From Boseongicola sp. SB0665_bin_10 (GTDB lineage Bacteria > Pseudomonadota > Alphaproteobacteria > Rhodobacterales > Rhodobacteraceae), in contig VXSG01000081.1 of the NCBI GenBank assembly GCA_009838075.1, forward strand, positions 42,516-106,515: DNA of 64,000 nucleotides. The letters are read 5' to 3'. A program made the translations under genes and the position numbers. Below, piece after piece: positions 18,767-27,818 of this stretch. How positions within the stretch are numbered: position 1 is the first letter of the stretch; each line of letters opens with the position of its first letter. Below the pieces are notes generated by a model. The model did no database searches and had not been told where the DNA came from. It worked only from the letters and a program-made list of their open reading frames with translations.

Positions 18767-20176
18767 ATGCCTTTCGCCTTCTACGATCTCGAAACCACCG
18801 GAACATCGCCCGCGTACGATCAGCCTTTGCAGTTTGCGGCGGTTCTTGCGGATGACGACCTCAGGCCGCTCGAACGCGTGAACATGCGCTGTCGGCTCGC
18901 TCCGCACATATTGCCTTCTCCAGGGGCGCTCGCGATCAGCGGGGTCCAGATTGACCAGCTTACGGATCCGGCGCTGCCGAGCTGGTTCGAAATGATGCAG
19001 GAGATTCAGCGCCTCGTCGAGGCATGGGCGCCGGCCACGTGGACCGGCTACAACTCGATGAGCTTCGACGAGAACTTCCTGCGGCAATCCTTCTACCAGA
19101 TGCTTCAGCCAAGTGTCTTTGCAACCCAGTTCAACGGGAACACGCGACTGGACGTCTTGCAGGTCCTGTTTGCGGTGCACTGGCGTGCGCACAAGACCCT
19201 CGCGTGGCCCGTGGATGATGCCGGAAACGCGGTCTTCAGGCTGGATGCGCTCGCGCCTGCGAACGGTTACAGGGACCACGACGCCCATGACGCTCTCGGC
19301 GACGTCGAAGCCACCATGCATCTGCTTCAGCTTGTCCGGGACCGGGCGCCCGATCTCTTCGAGGAGATTCTTGACAACAGGGACAAGACGCATGTCGACA
19401 GGCGCCTGGCGTCCGGCGAGCCTCTGGAGTTCGTGACGCGGCTCTCGTCCGCGCCACCCCAAGGCATCGTAGGGTGCGGCTGCGGCCGTGATGCGGAGAG
19501 CGCAAATGCGGCGGCCATTTTCGATGTCCGGATCGTGGACCCGGTTGCGTGTTTCGGTCTTGATCAGGCTGGGCTGATTGAACTCCTGGAGCGGTCGCCT
19601 CGCGTCGTGCACAGGCTGAAGATCAACGAAACTCCGATGCTCTTCCACGCGCCCGCCGTGGACGGGACCGTACGCGAAAGATGCCGTGCAATCGCCGCCA
19701 GTCCCGCTTTCTCTCGACGCGTTGGTGCAGCCATGGCCGAGCTGAGGGCCCAACGATATCCACCACCCGGCCCCGGGGAGCCTGTGCGCGTTGAGGAACG
19801 CATCTACGACGGGTTCTACGGGCGTGAGGACAGGCAGCTGCTTCGCAGCCTCAACCAGGCCGAAGGCTGGCAGGCCCGACTGTCGGTCTTCGAGCAGTTC
19901 GGCGATGCGCGGCTCCAGCAGCTTGGAAGGCGGGCAGCAGTCCTCATGGCGCCCGAGATCATGCCTCCTGCAGCAGTGGCTTCGGCGGCCAGGAACATCC
20001 TGGCCAGGTGGCGGGGTACCGACGCGCCGCCAAACGGCTGGACAACGCTTGCGGCCGTCCATGCCCAGATTGATCGGCTCTTGCAGGAGGGACGAATCGA
20101 TGACCGCAGGGCAGGGGAAATCCGGAACTTCTGCGAAGCGCGTGTCAGGACGCTTCAGGCCAATCAGATTCCATGA
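18767..20176 (+). CDS. sbcB: Exodeoxyribonuclease I (SbcB)
   Basis: The 469-residue protein (E. coli ExoI is 475) degrades single-stranded DNA 3' to 5' and takes part in mismatch repair and recombination. DEDDh motifs are present: FYDLETTG with Asp7 and Glu9, NSMSFDENFLR, and the His/Asp of HDALGDVEA. The C-terminal ExoI-specific domain is full length, ending near residue 469. I start at the ATG at 18767, one residue pattern typical of the family (MPFAFYDLE); an in-frame ATG at 18746 is possible. It stands alone, with IS debris downstream. Confidence 0.85.
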   Translation: MPFAFYDLETTGTSPAYDQPLQFAAVLADDDLRPLERVNMRCRLAPHILPSPGALAISGVQIDQLTDPALPSWFEMMQEIQRLVEAWAPATWTGYNSMSFDENFLRQSFYQMLQPSVFATQFNGNTRLDVLQVLFAVHWRAHKTLAWPVDDAGNAVFRLDALAPANGYRDHDAHDALGDVEATMHLLQLVRDRAPDLFEEILDNRDKTHVDRRLASGEPLEFVTRLSSAPPQGIVGCGCGRDAESANAAAIFDVRIVDPVACFGLDQAGLIELLERSPRVVHRLKINETPMLFHAPAVDGTVRERCRAIAASPAFSRRVGAAMAELRAQRYPPPGPGEPVRVEERIYDGFYGREDRQLLRSLNQAEGWQARLSVFEQFGDARLQQLGRRAAVLMAPEIMPPAAVASAARNILARWRGTDAPPNGWTTLAAVHAQIDRLLQEGRIDDRRAGEIRNFCEARVRTLQANQIP

Positions 20177-20559
20177 CCGCGCCGATCAATCATGCAAGTT
20201 GAACCTCCGCCGTGTCGCGCGGTCAACGGAAGTCTGTGCGGCATTGAATTGACACTGCATCCGGCAGCTTCAAACTTTGGCCTTTCCTGAAGGAACATCA
20301 CTTTGGAGATTGCAGGGACAGTGGATTTCGTTCTGGAGTGCGTCCCTGCGGTTGGACAATTGGGCGCTTCAATTTCCCCGCCCGGAGATTTCTGCAAGAA
20401 GGTCCCGTGACCAGAGTACACTGACGACACGGCATTGCGAAGCGAGGCGCGGTGGATGAAGCCTGCCTGCACGGACAGATGCTCCAGTCCCTGAGCACAC
20501 GCCATGACGCTTGCCGCAGGCTTGTCCGCATTCGGTTCCAGGATCATGAGCGCGGGGGC
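20177..20559. other. Intergenic DNA without recognisable genes
   Basis: About 380 bases downstream of exonuclease I with short overlapping frames and no recognised product. It borders transposase remnants and is probably relic DNA. Confidence 0.4.
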
Positions 20560-20700
20560 CCGCGACGACGACCCGTCGGACAGCAACATCTCGCGAATCT
20601 TGTTGCGCGACTTGCTCGCCGCCTTCGCGATCGATCGAATGGTCTTCCTGTGAACGCGCGACAAACGTCGTATCTTGCGGACCGTCTCCACTGACGCCAT
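20560..20700 (-). pseudogene. IS21-family transposase (IstA) N-terminal remnant
   Basis: The frame starting at 20700 reads MASVETVRKIRRLSRVHRK and continues IRSIAKAASKSRNKIREML. This matches the N-terminal helix-turn-helix of IS21 IstA proteins (VxKIRRLxxxGxSIxxIAxxxGxSRNTVRKxL). Similarity stops after about 45 residues, with no catalytic domain and no IstB, so it is an inactive fragment. Confidence 0.5.
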
Positions 20701-21073
20701 GTCCCATGTCTCGCTGTCTTGTCGGGAGGCAGGTGTTTCCACCTGAACCGGGGTGGGTCAGTTCAAGACGTCCTGGCGTCGAGGGTTGACGCTGGCAACT
20801 CTCGGGACCCGCATGTCCTCGAATTCGCTGGCAGCTTGGATGCCAGGCCCCATGCCTTCACGCTTCGTGGAGCAAGATCAGCGAATTCAGCGCTTGCATC
20901 GCGGTTCATGGAATCTGCTCGCCATGCGCCGGGAATGTCAGGAAAGTTCGCGAAGGAGCTCTTGTGTCCGGAAGATGCGGTCTGTTCGGAGCCTGCATTC
21001 GCCTCGCGAGATCAAGGCATCAGCAGATCTGAACGCGATTTCCTCCCCGATAGTGAGTCAGCATTGAACGCGG

Positions 21074-21250
21074 TTCCACAAGATCCGGGACATCGCATCG
21101 ACCTGCCACGGCTACGGATACCGAAGGATGACGGCCGAACTTCAGCACCGCGGCATGCGGGTGAATGCGACGAATGCGCGGCGGACTTTGGCCGAGAACG
21201 GCCTGACTCCGCGGCAGAGACGTCGGTACGACGCGACGACCGACAGCGAT
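21074..21250 (+). pseudogene. IS3-family transposase OrfB remnant
   Basis: A segment in one frame reads FHKIRDIASTCHGYGYRRM then TAELQHRGMRVN and LTPRQRRRYDATTDSD, matching the region just before the integrase core of IS3 OrfB transposases. The frame is closed by a stop at 21065 upstream, and the catalytic DDE domain is absent downstream. It is a short decayed fragment. Confidence 0.6.
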
Positions 21251-21296
21251 GCAGCAACAGGCTCACGACAAGCAGAAAGACGGTGGGAGCCGTACA

Positions 21297-21638
21297 ATGG
21301 GAAAGACAACGATTCTGTCAAAGGCGAGGCCAACCGCCATGATCCCGCTTCTTCAGGTCTCCGTCGACATTCCGACCGAAGGATTCCCGAAGACCCGTGG
21401 AGTCGGCTGGGCTCACGTCGGCGACCATAAGGCCTTCGAGGACGTCACGGCCGAGCTGCCAAACTTCATTGAAAGCACCTGCGACGCCACGCGCATGGAC
21501 ACGGCGCCAAGATGTCCGATCCCGAACGTGTCGAGGAGGTCAACGCCCCGGAAGGGTCAGAAGGTGCAGGTTGAACTGCCCAATCGCAGGGGCGCACTTC
21601 ATGTGCCAAGTTGCAATTCCCCACATTCGTGCCGGTGA
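21297..21638 (+). CDS. Hypothetical frame in IS debris
   Basis: A 113-residue frame starts MGKTTILSKARPTAMIPLLQ and contains DIPTEGFPKTRGVGWAHVGD and a further EDVTAELPNF. It is better balanced in composition than most frames here, but I recognise no family and the C-terminal half looks degenerate. It may be part of a lost mobile element. Confidence 0.25.
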   Translation: MGKTTILSKARPTAMIPLLQVSVDIPTEGFPKTRGVGWAHVGDHKAFEDVTAELPNFIESTCDATRMDTAPRCPIPNVSRRSTPRKGQKVQVELPNRRGALHVPSCNSPHSCR

Positions 21639-21884
21639 CGAGCCGTTCCTGTCGTCGCTTGCCGCCTCCCTTGCCGACAGTTTGGAGACGACGATTCGCC
21701 CAGCACTCTCCCACGTGACCGGAAAATGGAGCTTCTCAACGCACCCGCGCCAGTCTCCGCGTGATGGCATCGGTCTGCGCATGGATTGTTCATTCACCGC
21801 ACCCAACCGGAGGAACTGGCCTCGCTTGCGACATGATCGCATTCCTGACGCTTGACAGGTCGGGTCTTCCATCGCGAATCGTTC

Positions 21885-23825
21885 TCAGGATTGCAGTTCG
21901 GAAGGTCCGGATTCGCGGGTCGCGAATGCAATGACGACAATGGCAGTTGCCAGCACAAGCTGTGAAGCAAGAAACCAGTCGCCTTGATCCGTCATGCCGA
22001 GGAACCCGCAAAGCGCCGCGATTCCCATTGCGCCGCGTTCCCATCGTGCGAGGTTGCGGAACACGTGCCCATAGGCCGCAACCGAAACCGACCACTGGAT
22101 CAGCAGCACTTGGAACAGCGCGGGCACAACGTGCCATGTCAGATTTGGAAAAGCCATCAATTCAGGGGAATAGACGAAGGCAAAGGGAATGATGAACGTG
22201 GTCATCGCGATCTTGAGCGATTCGCCCGCCGTTTGCAGGAAGGAGGAATTCGCAAGCTTCGCCGCCGCCAGAACGCTGACCGCTACGGGCGGCGACAATG
22301 TCGAGAACACGGCGAAATAGAAGACGAAGAAATGCGCTTGCAGCGCGGGCACGCCGATCTGCTGCATGAACGGCACCAGCGCAAGCGCAACGATGATGTA
22401 GGCGACCGGCGTCGGCAGACCCATGCCGAGGATCAGCGACACCACCATTGCTCCGAGCAGCAGAAGAAGCTGGTTGTCAGGCAGGTACTCCACAAGGACC
22501 GATCCAAGTCGGCCCGAGAGATTGGTGGTCAGCATCACCTGGCCCAGCGGGCCGATCGCGATCAGCAGAAGCGACAGGATGGCAACCAGAAGGAACCCCT
22601 CTGACACCGCGCCGTAGAGCTTCCTTAACGACGGTCGGTACTTGCCCTGGAACACGCACAGGCCCAGAGCGACGACAATGCCCCAAAGCCCGGCGATGGC
22701 GGGAGAGCGGTAGCCCAGCAGCAGCCATAGCACCACGCCGAAGGAAAGAACGAATGTCGGAAGCAACCGCCAGATCATGCCGGCATCGAGCTTCGCGGTC
22801 AGGCGTGGCAGTTCGTTGCGCTTCGCATAGACAAAGATCGCGATGCCAACTCCGACCAGGTAGAGGAGACCTGGCAGCATCGCCGACAGTGCGACATCGA
22901 TGTAGGGCCGGTTGAGGAAACCGGCGATGATGAAGGCCGCCAGCCCCAGGATTGGCGGCATGATCTGGCCCGCGGTGGACGCAGTCGCCTCGATCGCGCC
23001 AGCCATCGGCCTTCGGTAGCCGTAGCGCACCATCATCGGCACGGTCAGCCGCCCGGTCAGCACGACGTTCGATACCGCTTGGCCCATGATTGAGCTTACG
23101 ATGCCTGACCCGATCAACGCGGGACCTGCGGCGCCGCCGGGCACCTTGCGGCCAGTGGCCTTGCCCAGTTCCAGCACCATGTCGAGCATGCCGACTCCCA
23201 GCAGGATCGCGGCATAGATGATCAGGAAATAGATCGAGTCCGCGGCGACCTGGGCAAGGTAGTAGAAGCCTTGGTTGGTGCCGAGACCGATATAGTTCAT
23301 GATGAATTCCGCCGAGTATTTCGGCGTGATGAAGAGCGGGTTCTGAATCATGTGACCGAAGAAGAAATACGCGATGGCGATCGACACGACGCTGGTCAGC
23401 AGCCAGCCCCAGTGAATCAGCGTCAGCATCAGGATCGAGATTGTCATCAGCCAGCCGAAGATCATGTCGGTTCGCCCGAAGAAAGGCTGGGTGGTTTCCA
23501 AATGCACTGCATTGTAGCGCACGTAGGTCATTGCAACCGAGCTCATCGCCAAAGCCACGAAAGCGAAAACAAGGCGCGGCCAGAAGAGTGGTTTCCGAGG
23601 GCGCTGGCGGCCCGTTTCGGGGTCGGGAATGCCGAGTCTCTCGTCACACAAGTTGCGGATGGCCAAAAAGCCCGTCATCAGCACAATGCCGAGGATGAAG
23701 TTGGAGTAGTGTTCCGACGAGTTCCTTATGAACCCGAAGGCGGCGAAGCCAATATACGCGGTCAATGACGTCCCGACGATCAGGAATGGTATGTCAGAGG
23801 CGCGGCGCAGCGTCTTCCAGGTCAT
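21885..23825 (-). CDS. TAXI-type TRAP transporter fused permease (4TM + 12TM)
   Basis: This 646-residue inner-membrane protein fuses the small (DctQ-like) and large (DctM-like) TRAP permease parts, as is usual for TAXI systems. About 16 hydrophobic segments are visible. Landmarks of the large subunit are GSGIVSSIMGQAVSNVVLTG and MPPILGLAAFIIAGF. It imports organic acids with a sodium or proton gradient, taking them from the binding protein encoded just upstream. I use the ATG at 23825; the ATG at 23885 would place the start in the intercistronic stem-loop. Confidence 0.85.
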   Translation of the reverse strand: MTWKTLRRASDIPFLIVGTSLTAYIGFAAFGFIRNSSEHYSNFILGIVLMTGFLAIRNLCDERLGIPDPETGRQRPRKPLFWPRLVFAFVALAMSSVAMTYVRYNAVHLETTQPFFGRTDMIFGWLMTISILMLTLIHWGWLLTSVVSIAIAYFFFGHMIQNPLFITPKYSAEFIMNYIGLGTNQGFYYLAQVAADSIYFLIIYAAILLGVGMLDMVLELGKATGRKVPGGAAGPALIGSGIVSSIMGQAVSNVVLTGRLTVPMMVRYGYRRPMAGAIEATASTAGQIMPPILGLAAFIIAGFLNRPYIDVALSAMLPGLLYLVGVGIAIFVYAKRNELPRLTAKLDAGMIWRLLPTFVLSFGVVLWLLLGYRSPAIAGLWGIVVALGLCVFQGKYRPSLRKLYGAVSEGFLLVAILSLLLIAIGPLGQVMLTTNLSGRLGSVLVEYLPDNQLLLLLGAMVVSLILGMGLPTPVAYIIVALALVPFMQQIGVPALQAHFFVFYFAVFSTLSPPVAVSVLAAAKLANSSFLQTAGESLKIAMTTFIIPFAFVYSPELMAFPNLTWHVVPALFQVLLIQWSVSVAAYGHVFRNLARWERGAMGIAALCGFLGMTDQGDWFLASQLVLATAIVVIAFATRESGPSELQS

Positions 23826-23873
23826 GATGCGACGATCCAGGGTTGGAAAATCCTGCGTTGCGTGCGAGAAGCT

Positions 23874-23897
23874 GCCGGCCGCCAATTGGCGGCCGGC
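23874..23897 (-). promoter_or_regulatory. Perfect stem-loop between TRAP binding protein and permease genes
   Basis: A 24-base perfect palindrome with 10-bp GC-rich arms and an AATT loop lies between the two TRAP genes. No T-run follows. It probably stabilises the upstream binding-protein mRNA or reduces permease expression, which would keep the soluble component in excess. Confidence 0.6.
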
Positions 23898-23928
23898 CTG
23901 GTTCGTTCCGCTGTGTCAAGCCGGTCCG

Positions 23929-25008
23929 TCAGCCGGCGTCGGGGTAGGTCATCGGATCGCAATTCGCGGTCCTGTCCCACCATCCGAGTTCCTTGTAGGC
24001 TCGAATTGCGCCCGCATGGGTGTTGTCTTCTGACAGGCCACAGGTCATCAGGTCCGGCGACCAGATGCTCCACAAGCCGTGCAGTTCCTTCATCTTCGGC
24101 CCAAGGGCTGCCACGGTCATGACGAGATTGTAGGCGCGCTCTTCGTCAAAGCTCTCATGCGCGGCCTTGAAGCCCTTGTTGAAGGCGACGCCAAGCGGCT
24201 CGTCCTGATGCGGCAGGGTGTTGGCCGGCAAGCCCACATGAAGCCAGGTGGTGCCGAATTTCTCGTTCATCTGATTGACGACATCGTTGGTCACGCCAAG
24301 ATAGCACATCTTCTTGCCAGTGGCTTCAAGCTGCCGGACCGGTCCGGGGATGATGAAGTTTGTCATCGAAGGTTCGGCGCCGATCGGGGTCACCGCCGCG
24401 TCGGTGGCGCCGTCGATCAACTGCTGGGTCAGCTGGCCTGGAGTCATGTGGCGAATGTCGGTGTTGTCTGGGGTGATGCCATAGCCGTGCTCGAGGAACA
24501 GGCGGCTGAACACGCCCCAGTCAGACTGCCCGCGCAGCCCGAGCGAGATGCGCTTTCCTTCGAGATCGGCCATGGACTTCAGCGTGCAGTCGAAGGTGAC
24601 AAGAAACTTGCCCTGACCCCACCACGCCTCGCCATACAGCAGTTTCCAGGGAATCTGGACCGGTTCGGGCAGGAACTCTTCAACCTCAGGCGTGCCGCCG
24701 GAGTATGCGATCTGGATGAGCGTGTCCTCGGTGGCAAAGATCGAATGCCGCCACTTGCCCTGGTTCTGGCCCATCTCGCGGATGTTGTACATGTAGCCCG
24801 GCGTCTCCTGGGGCAGCAGCAAGACGTCGGCACCTTCCTTGACCATCTGGTTCATCAGGATGGTGTCGCCGGCGATCGGACCGCAGCCGAACGGACAAAG
24901 CAAGACCGAGATCGCATCGGTGGCCTCGGCCTTCTGCGCCCCGCCGGCCAGTGTTGCGGCGGCAACAGCCGCTGCGAGCGCCAGATTTCGAACTCCGAAC
25001 GTCTTCAT
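23929..25008 (-). CDS. TAXI-family TRAP solute-binding protein
   Basis: A 359-residue periplasmic protein with a Sec signal peptide (hydrophobic AAAVAAATLAGG, cleavage near residue 29). It matches the TRAP-associated extracytoplasmic immunogenic protein family, with features such as LEGKRISLGLRG and DAAVTPIGAEPS. GGGAGG lies a few bases before the ATG. Six cysteines occur in the mature part, which is high and may allow disulfides. The ligand is probably an organic acid, processed by the carboxylase and BKACE encoded nearby. Confidence 0.86.
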   Translation of the reverse strand: MKTFGVRNLALAAAVAAATLAGGAQKAEATDAISVLLCPFGCGPIAGDTILMNQMVKEGADVLLLPQETPGYMYNIREMGQNQGKWRHSIFATEDTLIQIAYSGGTPEVEEFLPEPVQIPWKLLYGEAWWGQGKFLVTFDCTLKSMADLEGKRISLGLRGQSDWGVFSRLFLEHGYGITPDNTDIRHMTPGQLTQQLIDGATDAAVTPIGAEPSMTNFIIPGPVRQLEATGKKMCYLGVTNDVVNQMNEKFGTTWLHVGLPANTLPHQDEPLGVAFNKGFKAAHESFDEERAYNLVMTVAALGPKMKELHGLWSIWSPDLMTCGLSEDNTHAGAIRAYKELGWWDRTANCDPMTYPDAG

Positions 25009-25202
25009 GACATGTCCTCCCTTGACCGGTTTCGTCGGGCACCAAGTGCATCGCCTGACCTTGCGTTCAAGTTACGCAAGAGCTTCTCATTATGCAAGAC
25101 AAACCTTATCGTCTTCTGGACGCCACTTCGTTCGCGGTGTAGTCCTCTTGGCGGAAAAAACGCCATCCGATCCCGCTCGTTTCGAAAGAGGGAAGCGCAG
25201 AC
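25009..25202. promoter_or_regulatory. Divergent promoter region, TRAP operon and SDR gene
   Basis: The 194 bases between the divergent TRAP binding-protein and SDR starts are locally AT-rich around 25075-25115 and should carry both promoters. It is a plausible target for the IclR regulator encoded 1.5 kb away. No clear palindrome was found. Confidence 0.35.
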
Positions 25203-25964
25203 ATGGCCACCGCAGCTGAAGCCCTTTTTGATCTGTCCGGACGCGTAATTCTGGTCGCCGGTGCTGCGAGCGGAATTGCGCGCGCGCTGATCGCCGCAAT
25301 CGTGGCTCAGGGCGCTCGGCCGGTGCTGACGGACGCTGATCCAGCCAAGGTGAAGCGGATTGCCTCGGCCTACGAGGATGCGCTCAGTTTCGAGACGGAC
25401 ATTGCTGACGCGGAAGCTCTTGAACGCGCCGTACGGCGCACGCGTGACCGATATGGTCGGATCGACGGTGGAATCAATGCCGCCGGCTTGCTCCCGATCT
25501 CGCCATCCGAGACGATGGATCCAGCAATCTTCCGCCGCTGTGTGGAGGTCAACCTGACCGGCGCATTCCTGTTCAGCCGCGCCCTTGCACCTGCGCTGAA
25601 AGCGGCAGGCGGCGGCAGGTTGCTGCATATCGCCTCCGTTTCGAGCCTGGTGGCAAACCCAGGCTATGCGGCGTATGCCGGGTCGAAAGGCGGGCTGGCC
25701 CAGATTGTGCGAGTCCTTGCGCGCGAATGGGCACCCGATCGCATTACGGTCAACGCGATCGGGCCGGCCTTGACGGAAACGCCCCTAACGGAGGACTACC
25801 TGGCTGATCCGGGATTTCGTGCGCGTGCCGTCAACGACATTCCAATGGGAAGGCTGGGGGAACCGGAGGACATTGTCGGCGCTGCGCTTCTGCTTCTGGG
25901 CCCCGGCGGAGCCTTCATCACGGGACAGACCATATACGTGGATGGCGGGCGCACGCTTGTCTGA
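25203..25964 (+). CDS. Short-chain dehydrogenase/reductase
   Basis: The 253-residue classical SDR has a nucleotide-binding segment VAGAASGIARAL (the usual TGxxxGIG appears as AGAASGIA), an NAAG-like INAAGLL, catalytic Ser in ASVSS, YxxxK as YAGSKGG, and the terminal YVDGGRTLV. It should oxidise a hydroxy compound or reduce a ketone with NAD(P). Divergent from the TRAP genes and near the carboxylase, it may create the keto group needed for later steps. The Rossmann motif is slightly atypical. Confidence 0.82.
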   Translation: MATAAEALFDLSGRVILVAGAASGIARALIAAIVAQGARPVLTDADPAKVKRIASAYEDALSFETDIADAEALERAVRRTRDRYGRIDGGINAAGLLPISPSETMDPAIFRRCVEVNLTGAFLFSRALAPALKAAGGGRLLHIASVSSLVANPGYAAYAGSKGGLAQIVRVLAREWAPDRITVNAIGPALTETPLTEDYLADPGFRARAVNDIPMGRLGEPEDIVGAALLLLGPGGAFITGQTIYVDGGRTLV

Positions 25965-26273
25965 CGCGTCGCGCCGTTCGATGGCGCTGGACGCGTGCTT
26001 GTCCGCCGCCTGCAACGATGATGCCACCGTCGAAACCTTCGCCTGCGATCCGAGAAAGTCGATTGGGGGCCGCACGGACCGTTTCCCGGCTTGGGAAGCA
26101 CGCGATCGGGCGGCATCCTCCATCCTGACGATCCTGGTCGGTTCAGGGCCTTTCCGTTCGGCCGGCAGCAAGAGCTTGCTGGCCGTGGCCATGGAGCTGC
26201 CGACAGCCACGACGGGCGGAAGGTTGCGGGTGGCACCGGGCTGATTGCCGAGTGGCGAGACATTTCCGGCAGG
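25965..26273. other. Intergenic region between convergent SDR and carrier-protein genes
   Basis: About 310 bases separate the two converging genes. Open frames on both strands show no recognised similarity, and no clear terminator was seen. Confidence 0.4.
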
Positions 26274-26777
26274 CTATTCGATCACGAAGAGCGGTTGCCC
26301 GTACTCGACCATCTGGCCGTTTTCCGCCAGTACCGCGCGGACCGTGCCAGCTTGGGTGGCCTCTATGGTGGTGAACAGCTTCATCACTTCTATGATGCAA
26401 AGCGGGGTGCCAACATCGACCTCGGTCCCGGCGGTCACGAATTCAGGTTCCTCAGGCGATGGACGGGTATAGAAGGTGCCGACCATCGGCGAGCATATCT
26501 TTCCGGAGTCCGCCGCCGCGGCCTTGGACGAACCCGCTGGTGATGTCGGTGATGTCGGTGACGCAGACACGGAAGCTGCACGCGACTGCACGGCCGACGT
26601 GGGCGTGGACGCCACGACAGGCGCTTCGGCGGCACCGTGCGCAGCCGTCTCGATCTTGCCCGCACCGCGGCGGCGGATCAGGATTCGGACACCCTCGAGT
26701 TCCAGTGAAACCTCGTCGCAATTGCTGCTGTCCACGATTCTGACGATTTCCGCCACGTCGCTGTAACTCAAGGTCAT
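26274..26777 (-). CDS. accB: Biotin carboxyl carrier protein (AccB-like)
   Basis: This 167-residue protein has an AccB-type N-terminal domain, an Ala/Ser/Thr/Pro linker (about residues 45-90) and a C-terminal biotinyl domain from CSPMVGTFY onward. The biotinylated lysine lies in EVMKLF, a variant of the usual EAMKM. It would carry carboxybiotin between the biotin carboxylase and the carboxyltransferase encoded on the opposite strand about 1 kb away. It starts one base after the IclR stop, so it is co-transcribed with the regulator. The symbol is by family, not proven role in fatty acid synthesis. Confidence 0.85.
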   Translation of the reverse strand: MTLSYSDVAEIVRIVDSSNCDEVSLELEGVRILIRRRGAGKIETAAHGAAEAPVVASTPTSAVQSRAASVSASPTSPTSPAGSSKAAAADSGKICSPMVGTFYTRPSPEEPEFVTAGTEVDVGTPLCIIEVMKLFTTIEATQAGTVRAVLAENGQMVEYGQPLFVIE

Positions 26778-26778
26778 G

Positions 26779-27663
26779 TCACTTTCCAACTGGTCCATTT
26801 GCACTGTTGTGAGCAAACGTGCTTGCAATCCGACGTGCGGCATCCCTCATCTTGGGAACAAAGCCCAGCATTTCATTGAGCGTCATTCGTGCTTCGGGTG
26901 CCGAGAGCGCGATGCCGCTAAGGCACTTGCGCCGCGAATCGATCACCGGCACAGCCACGCAGACCACGCCATGCATGAACTCCTGGTTGTCGGTTCCGAT
27001 CCTGTCCTGCCGCACCTCGCGCACCGCTTCGACCAACCGGTCGGGATCGACGATCGTCGCGTTCGTATATGCCGGCAGCGGACTGGCTTGGAACATCGCT
27101 TGCAACTCGTCGTCGGACCGAAAGCTCAGCATCAGCTTGCCAATGGCGGTGCAATGCGCCGGCACTCTGCTTCCAGCTGCAAACCTGAGGCCCAGCGGCC
27201 ACTTCGATTCCACCCGGTCCAGGTAAATCACCTCCGATCCGGACAGTGTCCCGAAATTGCAGGTCTCTCCGGTTTCTGCCACGACTTCCTGCAAGATCCT
27301 GTGCCGCAACGATCGCGGAGCCGATTCCACCAGGGTCTGAAGCGCAAGAGTCACCAGGTGTTGCCCCTCGACAAAGCCCAACTGCGATGCATCCCGTTCA
27401 ACGAAGCCCATCTCAACCAGCATGTTCACCACGCGGTGCGCCGTCGGCTTTGTCAGTCGGGTCGTGCGAATCATCTCGGAAATCGAGATTGGCCGTGATG
27501 CCCGAGTGATCAGTTCGAGGATCATGAACGCCTTGCCGGTCACGCCCAGTTCCGAAAGCTGTTCGCGCCGCGTCTCTTCGAAGACTGCGTCGGATGGCGT
27601 GTTTCGCGGGCCGGACGTGTAAATCAGGTCGATCACGGAATCTCTTGATGTCGCTCGGGTCAT
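26779..27663 (-). CDS. IclR-family transcriptional regulator
   Basis: The 294-residue regulator has an N-terminal winged HTH (ISEMIRTTRLTKPTAHRVVNML) preceded by a ~40-residue extension, and a C-terminal IclR effector domain (HCTAIGKLMLSF, VVCVAVPVID). It probably senses a pathway acid and controls the divergent carboxylase-BKACE operon from the 155-base intergenic region, as well as its own transcript with the carrier-protein gene. The ATG at 27663 is the first that fits. Confidence 0.85.
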   Translation of the reverse strand: MTRATSRDSVIDLIYTSGPRNTPSDAVFEETRREQLSELGVTGKAFMILELITRASRPISISEMIRTTRLTKPTAHRVVNMLVEMGFVERDASQLGFVEGQHLVTLALQTLVESAPRSLRHRILQEVVAETGETCNFGTLSGSEVIYLDRVESKWPLGLRFAAGSRVPAHCTAIGKLMLSFRSDDELQAMFQASPLPAYTNATIVDPDRLVEAVREVRQDRIGTDNQEFMHGVVCVAVPVIDSRRKCLSGIALSAPEARMTLNEMLGFVPKMRDAARRIASTFAHNSANGPVGK

Positions 27664-27818
27664 GTTTGCCTTTCTTCTCGGAAGTGTCGCAAGCAAGGCG
27701 AGCCCGGTTCCGGATCGAACGTGTCATGTTCAGAAACCATTATGTCCACTTGCGCCTGAGAAATCAATCAACCTATACTAAATTTGAAACTAATCGTCTT
27801 TAATGATGAGACGTTGCG
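27664..27818. promoter_or_regulatory. Divergent IclR / biotin carboxylase control region
   Basis: This AT-rich gap lies between the divergent regulator and biotin carboxylase genes. On the plus strand TTGCGC (27750-27755) and TATACT (27774-27779) are spaced 18 bases apart and make a reasonable sigma-70 promoter for the carboxylase operon. The region is the likely IclR-binding site. Confidence 0.4.

Noticed and set aside
25785..26210. Minus-strand frame of 141 codons after the SDR
   Set aside because: It overlaps the SDR 3' end in antisense and lacks family similarity or a ribosome binding site.
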